Positions 20,100 to 28,942 of a stretch of DNA of 64,000 nucleotides are shown here, one piece after another. Source of the DNA: Trypanosoma brucei gambiense DAL972 (Eukaryota; Euglenozoa; Kinetoplastea; Trypanosomatida; Trypanosomatidae). The notes beneath the pieces were generated by a model. That model was not told the DNA's origin. It saw nothing but the letters and a program-made list of their open reading frames with translations, and ran no database searches. The stretch is taken from NCBI RefSeq assembly GCF_000210295.1, contig NC_026744.1:2666001-2730000 (forward strand), given 5' to 3'. The position numbers were made by a program, and so were the translations under genes. Position 1 is the stretch's first letter. Every line of letters starts with the position of its first letter.

Positions 20100-20582
20100 A
20101 TGCTTCGACGCACTTCACTGAGGGCGATAAAGCCGTATTTACACGCCTTTTCCCCCGGGGCCCGTGCCTCCGAGAAGGGGATGTTGTACCGCAACAGTAA
20201 CATGAATGCCCACGCGCGCGTCGCTTCCATTCAACAAGCGCAGCGGACGCATCGCGAAGGTAAAATTTTCCTTATGTTGTTAGTTCCAGATCAAGTTTTT
20301 CTATCGGTAGTGCTTGTTGGCGTTTCCCTTGTTGCTGTCCTCCTTTACTTTCGTCAGCAGCCATTCAGCTTCAATACCCACAAACAGCGGTGGATCTTAG
20401 GTGCCATAAATGAGCACGAGTTTTATCAGCGCAATCGGGAGATGAGCAACGTTTTGGCGGCTCACAGGGAGGCAATTGAGGGGACCAGGGACGTCATTGG
20501 CGATTGTCCCAAAGTATTCGAACCGCCAGTGGGGTCGCATTACATTAGTCGTTCCGGTGACTTTGCACCGCGGAGTGATTAA
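20100..20582 (+). CDS. Probable mitochondrial single-pass membrane protein, unknown
   Basis: A 160-residue protein. MLRRTSLRAIKPYLHAF is Arg-rich with no acidic residues, like a mitochondrial presequence. A hydrophobic segment spans about residues 56-84 (core VFLSVVLVGVSLVAVLLYF), followed by a soluble tail with QRWILGAINEHEF and a proline/serine-rich end. No family is recognised. Topology suggests an inner-membrane protein with the tail in the intermembrane space or matrix (inference). Coding-like composition and the absence of a competing frame support it. Confidence 0.65.
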   Translation: MLRRTSLRAIKPYLHAFSPGARASEKGMLYRNSNMNAHARVASIQQAQRTHREGKIFLMLLVPDQVFLSVVLVGVSLVAVLLYFRQQPFSFNTHKQRWILGAINEHEFYQRNREMSNVLAAHREAIEGTRDVIGDCPKVFEPPVGSHYISRSGDFAPRSD

Positions 20583-21247
20583 AGGCCGTTGGAAGTACGG
20601 TCCCGGGGTTCAGTTACCGTAGGTTCCACCTTTTCGCCAGTGTTGTTTTATTCCTCTAACTCATAGCTGTGACCCTTCCACTGCTGATCCCATGATCTGG
20701 ACCGTACGTATGGTGTTCTGTTGCTTGTGTAAGTAGAGGTAGTGGTAGCTGAAGTTTCTGCGTTTGTGTATTGTCATTGTTTAGAATCGTCACGACTCCC
20801 ACACATTTGGCGATTTGCTCCATACTTCGAAGAGGATGAAGAGAGGGGATAGCAGAGGGGGGGGGGGGAAAAAAGCGTGGAAGAAGTCCAAAATCGCATC
20901 CGTATGTGTGCTGCGTAGTGAGAAGATCCGCCATTTAACCTGAGGTTCGCACAAGGGTGCATTCGTGTATTAATGGTTGAGCTCAAATTGTGTACGACAC
21001 TCCTCATCAGAGTCGTAGTTTCAGAATCGTCAATGGAAGCCGTTCGTTTGCTTGAACGAGAGGAAACATATCCTTCTTGTGCTGGTGCCATCACGTCATT
21101 TGCCGGTAGCTGTTTTTCCTGTCTTCTTTATCCCTTTCCTGTCTCTCTTTTCGTTGTTATCCTGTTTCCCGCCCTGTTTGCTTCAGTCTTTGGGGACGTG
21201 GCGGCAGCTTATCCCCAGTCTCATTCATTGATACATATTAGAGAAAG
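20583..21247. other. Spacer before actin-related protein
   Basis: No gene is seen. A G run lies at about 20860-20869. A strong pyrimidine tract at about 21112-21184 ends in TTCAG (AG 21185-21186), a convincing acceptor 61 bases before the next start. The long + frame at 20973-21560 reads through this tract and overlaps the real gene out of frame. Confidence 0.6.
21111..21186 (+). promoter_or_regulatory. Putative trans-splice acceptor for actin-related protein
   Basis: About 70 bases of near-continuous pyrimidine end in TTCAG. The 61-base leader to the next start contains no ATG. Inferred from composition. Confidence 0.6.
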
Positions 21248-22432
21248 ATGGTACAACAACAGCCCGTTGTTGTATTTGATATGGGATCTAACAAGACGCG
21301 CGTTGGCTTCGCGGGTGAGGAGGCCCCGCGTGTCATCTCGAGCACAGTCGTGGGCGTGCCGCGACAACGCGGCCTTGTTGGGTCCCTTCTGCAACATTAC
21401 AGTGACGACTACGCAGGAGATGCCGCATGCGCGCAGGAGGGTATGCTCAACCTTAGCTACCCCGTACGGAACCGCTGCATCACAAGCATGCCCGAGGTGG
21501 AACACTTTTTGCAAGATGTTTTCTATAGTCGGCTTCCACTTGTACCGAGTAACACGATGATGTTGTGGGTGGAATCTGTGCGCACTTCACGTGAAGACCG
21601 AGAGAGGCTCTGTGAAATGATGTTTGAGAGCTTTGGTCTTCCTCAGTTGGGCCTCGTTGCCGCCTCCGCGACGACAGTCTTCTCCACGGGAAGAACGACA
21701 GGTCTTGTGGTTGATAGTGGCGAGGGATGCACGAACTTCAATGCCGTATGGGAGGGTTACAACTTGCAGTACGCCACGCACACATCTGACGTAGCCGGCC
21801 GCGTGCTAACTGATAGACTTCTGGCGTTCCTGCGCGCGAAGGGATACCCGCTCTCCACTCCGAATGACCGCCGAATTGTGGAGGACGTCAAGCACACCCT
21901 TTGTTACGTTGCAGCCGATGTACAGGAGGAGGTGAAGAAGATGCACAAAAAGTTACAGAAAGAGTATTATGGCCTACCAGACGAGCAACGGATTTATGTT
22001 GAGGAGAGTCAGTTTATGGTGCCCGAGCTCCTCTTCAATCCATCAGCAGAGGGTGACATTGGGTGTTGTGGTAGGAATAATGCAGAAGTGAATGTAGATG
22101 CTAGCGGGGTTGGTGCTGGAGGTTGGACAGATGCGATAGCAAAAGTTGTGGAGTCCGCCCCACACTTCACTCGACCTCACCTTCTGAAGAGCATTGTGTT
22201 GGGTGGTGGCAACACCATGTTCCCCGGAATTGAGCAAAGGCTACGCCGTGAAGTGTCAGCGCTACCTGCAAGCGCGGAGTGTGAGGCGAATTGTGTGGCT
22301 TTCCGGGACCGTGACTTGGCCGCGTGGATCGGCGGGTCTGTTGTTGCATCAATGCCAACATTTCCACATATGTGCCTGTCACGCAAGGACTACTTAGAAA
22401 AAGGTGCTACCGTCGTTCACGAGAGGATTTAG
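21248..22432 (+). CDS. Actin-related protein
   Basis: A 394-residue member of the actin superfamily. The phosphate-1 loop region reads FDMGSNKTRVGFAG (about 10-23), phosphate-2 VVDSGEGCTNF (about 154-164) and the adenosine region IVLGGGNTMFPG (about 313-324), so nucleotide binding is probably retained. VKHTLCYVAAD matches the subdomain-4 helix and AWIGGSVVASMPTF the C-terminal signature. The N-terminal DNase-I-loop region (after VGVPRQR) diverges strongly from actin, and there is an extra stretch before the adenosine motif. That pattern excludes conventional actin; ARP1-type or a kinetoplastid-specific ARP are possible and I cannot assign the class. Confidence 0.88.
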   Translation: MVQQQPVVVFDMGSNKTRVGFAGEEAPRVISSTVVGVPRQRGLVGSLLQHYSDDYAGDAACAQEGMLNLSYPVRNRCITSMPEVEHFLQDVFYSRLPLVPSNTMMLWVESVRTSREDRERLCEMMFESFGLPQLGLVAASATTVFSTGRTTGLVVDSGEGCTNFNAVWEGYNLQYATHTSDVAGRVLTDRLLAFLRAKGYPLSTPNDRRIVEDVKHTLCYVAADVQEEVKKMHKKLQKEYYGLPDEQRIYVEESQFMVPELLFNPSAEGDIGCCGRNNAEVNVDASGVGAGGWTDAIAKVVESAPHFTRPHLLKSIVLGGGNTMFPGIEQRLRREVSALPASAECEANCVAFRDRDLAAWIGGSVVASMPTFPHMCLSRKDYLEKGATVVHERI

Positions 22433-22751
22433 AACCGTGTCGGGTTGGACAACAGGGTCATGTACATCAATGGAAAGATGTGTAGGGAGATGTGAGTATG
22501 ACGGGTTTGGGAATCAAAAAAAGGGAACTACCCTGGAGGTTGAGCTTGGGTCCACACATTCTCCAACATGTGGAGGGAGTGCAACTAATGACGACATGGA
22601 ATATGTTGCTGGCAAAAGTAACCTGAATGCCCTCTACATTCACTTCTTAAGCATTCTAACCTACTATTTTTTTTTCCATACTTTTACCCTGACTATTCCT
22701 AACGACTGCTGTCGTTCCTGTGCTTGAGCACTTGCTCTGATTGTCTTTCCC
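22433..22751. other. Spacer before coiled-coil gene
   Basis: No gene is seen. A pyrimidine tract at about 22662-22700 is followed by AG near 22725, compatible with a start at 22752. Confidence 0.5.
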
Positions 22752-25349
22752 ATGTCCCAGAGCCGTCATCTCAATAATTTTTTGTGCCTCAAAGGGAAGT
22801 TGTTAGAGGGCCGGTGTTTGTGTGCGCGTGGGAATCCAGAGTGTGCCCTTTTTTCGTTAAGACGCTCCAAGCGCCTGACCACATCGTGCATTTGTGCGTG
22901 TGACGAGAGGTTTGCTTTGACTGAGGCTGTGGCTGTGGAAATGTCCCTCAACCGCAAGTATAGCAGTGCGAAGGACCGTGGGCCCACTATTGTTATCCCT
23001 AACATACCAAAAATTACTGACATACGGTCTCGTGGGAAGCTTATGTGTGAGTATGAGAAATATGAAGCGGAGTTATTCAAGCACCACCTTGGCCCGCCGG
23101 ACACGACGTGCACAATGAGCGTCAAGCAGGCTCCTACGGATTTCGATAGACGCGTCCCGGGAATGGATGAGCCAACAGCAGCCGATCTCCTCCACGAAAG
23201 ACGCAAGACTCGAGGTGGGGCCAGGTGGGGATTGGAGAAAAGATTTGGAGCACCCGTTTTCGCAGCAGGTGGCACTGGGGGAAGCACTAGCACAAAGCAA
23301 CAAGCTGCTGGTAGGCATGGGAGTGTGCCATACTCTGCAGCGGATGGAGGAAATAGTAGGGGGGCACTACCCGCGGTACCATCGGTGACACCCCTAGATG
23401 TTTCTACTAATAATCCTCCCAATCAGCAGGGCACTGCTGGTAATAACCGAGATAATACGTCAACGTACTCACCATTGTCAATACGCGCGCCTGAAGAGGA
23501 CCCTGAGGATGTGCTTTCTTCATCAGCGAGAAGGAGGGGAACAAAAGGACAAAGGGTTTCGCTTCAGGTACCGCGGCGACCACCACAAGGTGCTGATCCT
23601 ACGGTGAAAATCGAGGAAGCGGAGGGGAAGGAGCCTTTAGGCTGTACGCAAGAGGGGAAGTCCAAAGGGGGCCGGCGGTTTCGTAGTTTGCCGAGACGGG
23701 CACCGCTTCGTGTGCAGTCTCCTTTGTTTGATACAGAGTTTTTGGCTCCTGGAGGTTCTAATTGGACTGTGTGTACGGGACAGGACTACTCTTCGTGGAA
23801 CGCTGAGCATTGCGCGGAGGTTTTACGTGTCCTCCTGAAACCCCCACCGGAGTATGGTGAATCCTTCAAAGTAGACATGAGCCACACAGACCTTCGCTGG
23901 ATGTGGAACGGACGTATGCCCAAGAACTTCACATCATTGCAGTCATGGCGAGTAGAAGAAGTGAAGGGCAGAGTTGTTCCTGTTGTCAATTCACCGCGCT
24001 CCGCTCTTGTAATGCTGCGCTGTGGTATCACAGTTCCAGACTTGTTAGTTCACGAGATAGGTGATGACGCTCCACTTCTTCCAACGGACCCTGAGGGCCG
24101 TACAATGGTGAAGAGTATTCGTATGAAGCAACATAAGGCATCAGTTATATCAATCTTGGAGCAGGTGCGAAATGAGTACTGCTCGTTATGTTGCGCAGTA
24201 AGCCTCCCGGATCTAGTTGAGGCGTTTCGTAGGAAGCGGCAGGTCAATATTGAGGTGGCTAAGTCTGCAATGATACGGGATGCTCTGGAGAAGCAGAAGC
24301 GCTTGTTTGAGTGTGCCGAGAGGAAGTTAGAGGTTGAGGCTAACCGTGCAAAGAACTTACAGGAGCGGGAGCGATTGATAGAACTCCGGAACGAACGACT
24401 ACAGGAAATGATGATGGAGAAGGTACGACGCAAGAGGGAAGAGGATCTCATCGCGCAGCAAAACGCTGCTGCTCGAATCAAGCTTCAGCAAGAACGTAAT
24501 GCCGAACGGGAGAAGGAATATCAGCGGGAGTTGCAGGAACGGCTTGAACGCGCCGAGGAACGGACCGCCAGGCAGCAGGCTGCGCGGGACCACCTGTTGG
24601 AACAACGTCGTATTCGACGGAAGAAAAATGCTGAGGAGCGGCAGGCACGAATAGAACGTATGGCAGAGATGCAGGAGCAGCAAAGTGAAATACTCAGGCG
24701 GAAGTATGAGGAGAGGGATGCAAAAGTACAGCTTGTGCAAGAGGAACGAGAACGCAAACAACGGGAGGCACAAGAATTACTTGCCGCGAGGGCCGCCAAA
24801 TCGCAAGAGTTGAGGGAGCAGGCGCGTCAGCGAGCCCTGCTGCGCGAAGAAGAGGTGCGCCAGGCCGCGCTTGGACAGCAACAAGAGGTGGAGAACCGTC
24901 TGCGGCAGCTCACTAAGCAACGGGAGGAGGAGGTTGCGGAGCGTGCGAAGAAAGAGGCCGAGAAGCGAGAGCGTTTGAAGGGCGTGCTTACGTTGACCGC
25001 AGAGAAGCAAATCAGTCTAAAGGAGGTATCTTTGAAGAAGCAGGAAAAATTCAAGGAACGCCATGATGAGATTCAGCGCCACCAGGCGGAAGAAATCATG
25101 CTTAAACGCGAGCGTGAGCGAGATCTCATGGAGGCAAAAGCCTTTGCCGTGCTTCAAAAGAAACGTGTCGCTGAATTTAACAAAGTAGAGGTGGTATTGC
25201 AACTAATTGCTAAGCGTGAGGCAACCGAAGCTCTCGAAACTCAGCGTGAGATGCTCCTCCGCGAGAACTTTAAGAATCATGCAACCTTGACACAACACAG
25301 GAAATCGTTGAAGGAGGATATTGCTAGAAAAAAGTCACTACAGGGATAA
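22752..25349 (+). CDS. Large coiled-coil protein, unknown
   Basis: Up to 865 residues. A second in-frame ATG at 22941 (MSLNRKYSSAKD) would remove 63 cysteine-rich residues that do not look like folded protein and may be the true start. Residues ~64-170 hold a possible globular N-terminus; ~170-310 are low-complexity and Gly/Ser/Pro-rich. A second conserved-looking block begins about 330 (NWTVCTGQDYSSWN). From about 500 to the end it is an almost uninterrupted Arg/Glu/Gln/Lys-rich helix, either coiled coil or single alpha-helix. This layout is common in trypanosome cytoskeletal and basal-body proteins, but no family is recognised. Confidence 0.8.
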   Translation: MSQSRHLNNFLCLKGKLLEGRCLCARGNPECALFSLRRSKRLTTSCICACDERFALTEAVAVEMSLNRKYSSAKDRGPTIVIPNIPKITDIRSRGKLMCEYEKYEAELFKHHLGPPDTTCTMSVKQAPTDFDRRVPGMDEPTAADLLHERRKTRGGARWGLEKRFGAPVFAAGGTGGSTSTKQQAAGRHGSVPYSAADGGNSRGALPAVPSVTPLDVSTNNPPNQQGTAGNNRDNTSTYSPLSIRAPEEDPEDVLSSSARRRGTKGQRVSLQVPRRPPQGADPTVKIEEAEGKEPLGCTQEGKSKGGRRFRSLPRRAPLRVQSPLFDTEFLAPGGSNWTVCTGQDYSSWNAEHCAEVLRVLLKPPPEYGESFKVDMSHTDLRWMWNGRMPKNFTSLQSWRVEEVKGRVVPVVNSPRSALVMLRCGITVPDLLVHEIGDDAPLLPTDPEGRTMVKSIRMKQHKASVISILEQVRNEYCSLCCAVSLPDLVEAFRRKRQVNIEVAKSAMIRDALEKQKRLFECAERKLEVEANRAKNLQERERLIELRNERLQEMMMEKVRRKREEDLIAQQNAAARIKLQQERNAEREKEYQRELQERLERAEERTARQQAARDHLLEQRRIRRKKNAEERQARIERMAEMQEQQSEILRRKYEERDAKVQLVQEERERKQREAQELLAARAAKSQELREQARQRALLREEEVRQAALGQQQEVENRLRQLTKQREEEVAERAKKEAEKRERLKGVLTLTAEKQISLKEVSLKKQEKFKERHDEIQRHQAEEIMLKRERERDLMEAKAFAVLQKKRVAEFNKVEVVLQLIAKREATEALETQREMLLRENFKNHATLTQHRKSLKEDIARKKSLQG

Positions 25350-26036
25350 ACCGGGCCAGTCAGCAACAGCAACAAAAAGTGGTAATACGCCGGCTAGCGG
25401 ATAGGAAGGTGTGGCTGTGGTACCAATCCCTGTTCTGGAGCGGAAGGGTCTCCAAACTCTGATGCTTGTCGATCACGATGAATGGTGTAGTATTTGTTAT
25501 GTAATTAGAAAGCAGGGAAGGATGAAGGGAGAAGACATATATTAAAAGTTTTTTTTTGTGTGTTAGGGCAGGTGTATTTTCCACGTGGTCCGCACCGAGA
25601 AGAGTGTTTTGAGCACATACCAGAGAAATGTTTGTGAAGGATATGTATATCTGTTCGTCCATTCGCTTTTACTTATTTTGTACATTTTTCTTATTTCGTG
25701 CTTATTTATTTAAAAACTCCGTCGTACCCAGCGTTTCAAGTTCTCCATTGGTCGATGTCGGCTACGAGTAACGCTTAGAGGGCTATTTGATGCTGTTCTC
25801 CTCTCTCCGCAGTCTTTGCTGTTTGCAGGACTGGACTTGATTACCTTTTGAAGGACGTGCTGCGGAGGCCTTGAATCCGCCGCGGGTAAACCGTTGCTGT
25901 GGAATATTGTGCGTAGGAGTCGTGAAGGTAAACGATGTACATCGCGGTGTTTTTATCCTTGTGTATTATTTATTTTCTTAGATTGAGGTTACAAGCAATC
26001 TCTCACAGGTGGAGAGCATAGTTTCACAGTACTACA
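25350..26036. other. Spacer before PI31 gene
   Basis: No gene is seen. A (CAG/CAA)-type stretch follows the stop codon. CTCCTCTCTCCGCAG ends with AG at 25811-25812, the best acceptor candidate; a second T-rich stretch lies at about 25950-25980. Confidence 0.5.
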
Positions 26037-27011
26037 ATGACAGACATGGAACTTGTGGAAGCTTTAAATGCAACGGAAGTGCCTATTGCACGGGCAGTTT
26101 TTCTTATGATTTCTGCAGTTCAAGACGCAGACGCCGGTGACAACAAAACTTGGTCGTGTTGTCATCCCGACCGGAGTCCAGCTGCGTCGCCGGGCTCAAC
26201 GACCGGATGGAGGTCGCTTCGTGAAAGTCCATCGGGACCTGCAGTTATTGAGGTGTGTTACAATGATGGCGCTGACAGTTTTTTGACAGTTAAATGGGTT
26301 CCTATGGACAAAACTCATTTGGTGATGATTACCCAGCGGAGTGATAGGGAACGGTCACACCAACCCCTAAACACGTCATTTTGCATTGAAGATGAACCCC
26401 TTGCCTCACTTGCTTTAGGGCAGCAAACGGGATCGGGGGCTTCAGCGGCAGCAATGTGGACTGCTGAGAGTCTCGGGTCAGCTCTTCACCGACTGCGTTG
26501 TTTGCTTCAGTCTGCAATCAGCAATACCGGTCGTGGTTCCGAGCAGAATGAGAAGTTTTCTGCAGCGCAAGACAGTGACTGTGGACGGGAATTGCCGAGC
26601 CCGCGGGAGACGCAACCTCGTCCTCTTGAACTCCACTGCGGTGGACCCGCCCCTCCTCCTTCCCCTCCCGTGCCTTCCCAAGGCAGTTTGCTATTTGCGG
26701 GAGTGGTCCCGCGTCCTCCCGGCGCCCGTTACGGCGAAGCGGATCTCATCCCCGGTGGTGGAGGTTTTGGTATGGGTGGCGGCATGATGCTCGGCCGCGA
26801 AGCCTTCCAAGGCTCGCATATAGTCCCTGCTCGCTACAATCCAATGTTTCCGGGCGATGTCCCGCCTAGGGTGCGGCCTCCTGGTCGGTACGGTTCAACG
26901 TTTCCTGGGGAACCCGATCCTGACAACTTTTTGCCCCCAGGTGGCCCGGCTTTTAGTTCCAGTTTTGGACCCGGACGAATGAACGGTTTTGGCGGACATT
27001 TTTACCGTTGA
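26037..27011 (+). CDS. PI31-like proteasome regulator
   Basis: A 324-residue protein with a PI31 (PSMF1/Fub1) layout. The N-terminal ~150 residues form the putative FP domain, and the C-terminal ~110 are Pro/Gly-rich with the family signature RPPGARYGEADLIPGG and the later PGEPDPDNFLPPGG. The protein ends in Phe-Tyr-Arg, which satisfies the HbYX pattern (hydrophobic, Tyr, any residue) by which regulators dock into pockets of the 20S proteasome alpha ring. In other eukaryotes PI31 inhibits the 20S core in vitro and acts in proteasome transport or assembly. Whether the N-terminal domain also dimerises or binds an F-box partner here is unknown. Confidence 0.8.
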   Translation: MTDMELVEALNATEVPIARAVFLMISAVQDADAGDNKTWSCCHPDRSPAASPGSTTGWRSLRESPSGPAVIEVCYNDGADSFLTVKWVPMDKTHLVMITQRSDRERSHQPLNTSFCIEDEPLASLALGQQTGSGASAAAMWTAESLGSALHRLRCLLQSAISNTGRGSEQNEKFSAAQDSDCGRELPSPRETQPRPLELHCGGPAPPPSPPVPSQGSLLFAGVVPRPPGARYGEADLIPGGGGFGMGGGMMLGREAFQGSHIVPARYNPMFPGDVPPRVRPPGRYGSTFPGEPDPDNFLPPGGPAFSSSFGPGRMNGFGGHFYR

Positions 27012-27239
27012 CGGTCCTGGTGAGTAGTTTTCCTTCAATGTTGTTTTTATTGGCTTAGGTGTCTGGGCCTAGCAAACCACCACATGATTTCATTCCTTTT
27101 CTGTGTGCTCCATTCTTTGCTTCGCTGAATGTGTGGGATAGACTGATCCGTTTTCACCTCCTCACTGTTGGTTGTTGTAAACCTCTCCACTACGTTTCCC
27201 CTCATTTCTTCAACATCATCGATTCTTCTAGACCTAGAG

Positions 27240-28049
27240 ATGGTGTCGTACGCCTCTGCATTGACAAAGGATGGCCGCAAACGCGCTCCGCGACCACTTT
27301 TTGGCGTTAACATTGTGAAGCCATTTCCGTGGGTGCGTGTCGTGCTGGGCCTTGGCGCAGTGGCCTTCCTTACCCGACGGGAGTACAATGCAAGGTATCA
27401 AGTATCGCCCCGTGATCAGTTCCTGCGCAAGGTTGTTGTCGTGCCATACGGCGTTCTTGGTATGCAGATGACTCTACAAGGTGGCCTTGTACGGGCTGGC
27501 AGTGAGCCGGACGAAAGCACGTTTATTGTGGACCCGGCCAACTTGCGCCACATCTTCACGACGGCGGTGGGCGCAACCGGCGCCTCTGGGGCGATCTACA
27601 ACATGTTAGGTCTTCGTGGTCCGTTTCCCGATGAGGTGGTGCAGGCCATTTCCCGTGTGTGTGACACCAAATTTTACAAATACGGCGAGAGGGCTAACGT
27701 CATTCACGTGGTTGACCCCGATTTCCGTGAGGGCGCCTGGTCAGAGCGCGAGGCAGCAGTTGAGCTTTCACGTGCATACCGAAATGTGTTTCACGAGTTC
27801 GTAAGAGGTGATGGAGATGTGTTGCGTGTGCCGCCGCTATCGAGTGGTGTGCTTTCTGGCTCACTTTACAACCAGCTTCCCATCATAACACAGTCTGCGG
27901 TAGCTATGGCCTTTGAGCAGTTACATACGTTTGATCGTGAATATCTGTTGCGCCGCGACAAGCAGGTTGAGTTGTGCGTGTTTATGAACAGAGAGTGGGA
28001 TATGTACCAGAATGTCTTCAAGAACTGCACGCAGCCCTCCAAATTGTAG
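27240..28049 (+). CDS. Membrane-anchored protein with macro-domain-like segments
   Basis: A 269-residue protein from ATG at 27240; the frame extends upstream only via a TTG. One hydrophobic segment lies at about 31-44 after a basic N-terminus, which would fit mitochondrial or outer-membrane anchoring. The rest resembles a macro domain in order: VVVVPYGVLG (66-75), the Gly-rich VGATGASGAIYN (110-121), ANVIHVVDPDF (152-162), a helix with LSRAYRNVFHEF (176-187), VLRVPPLSSGVLSG (194-207) and a final helix. Macro domains bind ADP-ribose or related ligands. The resemblance is by pattern only; the ligand-binding Asn/Asp positions are not certain. Not a gene I recognise. Confidence 0.7.
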   Translation: MVSYASALTKDGRKRAPRPLFGVNIVKPFPWVRVVLGLGAVAFLTRREYNARYQVSPRDQFLRKVVVVPYGVLGMQMTLQGGLVRAGSEPDESTFIVDPANLRHIFTTAVGATGASGAIYNMLGLRGPFPDEVVQAISRVCDTKFYKYGERANVIHVVDPDFREGAWSEREAAVELSRAYRNVFHEFVRGDGDVLRVPPLSSGVLSGSLYNQLPIITQSAVAMAFEQLHTFDREYLLRRDKQVELCVFMNREWDMYQNVFKNCTQPSKL

Positions 28050-28942
28050 GGCAGGCCCAATAGGTTAGACTGTCTAGACGTCGCTGCCTGTGTTGGGCGG
28101 GTGCTGCGTTTCTGCTGATGGTCAGTTTGTGAGAGGGGAAACCATATGTTGGGTTTATTAGCAAAGCGGTGTATGCGGACTTTGCAGGACGTTAGTACTA
28201 TCATTTACAACATTACTCTAGCTGTAGTTTTTAACTTTCTCTCACACGTTGTTAGTCTATTACCGTTATTATTATTTTTTTTGTGGTGGTGTTAGTTTAT
28301 ATTTGTTCTTAACGAGTGCTGTTTAACTGTTTTTTTTTTTAAACCAACGAAGTGGTGTGTTTGTTGCGCACATTTGTGTGTATATATATAAATATGTTTG
28401 TTCACTGTTAGCTCTGCGGGGCAGCCAAACGGAGGGTGCGGTATAGTTACTTGCCTTTCTTTGTTCCTTGTATGGGTTGACGTTGACCCGGAGCTATTAC
28501 AAGTTGGTTGTGTGTCTTCTTCAGTGCAACAAAGGTATGCGTGTGTAATTATTATCTTATTTTGGTGCGTTTCTTAAAGGCATTCCTTCACTTTCTCATA
28601 CACACTTCTTGCACTTTGTTGCGGTAGCCACTGCTGTCTTGTTTAGTCTGGTCCCTTGGGTGTTGACCAGAGAGAGTTGCAGTGCGCTCTTAGACACGGA
28701 GGGGGAGTTTTATCACGATATCACCGCTCTTGCCTTCACACGGTTCCATCCAGTACTGTGATAGCGGGCTGGAGGCGCGTGACAAATCCACACTCTTGTG
28801 TGTGTGTGTGTGCTTATCCGTGGTGTATATAGGCATACACTAATCTGGTGAAGCTTCTATTAGCCACTGGGAGCAAAGTTAAGGTTTTAGTCAGAAGGGG
28901 ACATCATCTACTAGTAGTGTGGGTCATAGAACGCGGGTAGGT
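28050..28942. other. Spacer before large mS47-like gene
   Basis: No gene is seen in about 890 bases. T runs at about 28270-28281 and 28330-28340, an AT-rich run at 28381-28395 and (TG)8 at 28797-28812. No single strong acceptor stands out; TTTAG near 28887-28890 is one possibility. Confidence 0.5.

Noticed and set aside
20973..21560. 195-residue + frame upstream of the actin-related gene
   Set aside because: Overlaps the actin-related CDS out of frame and runs through its splice tract.
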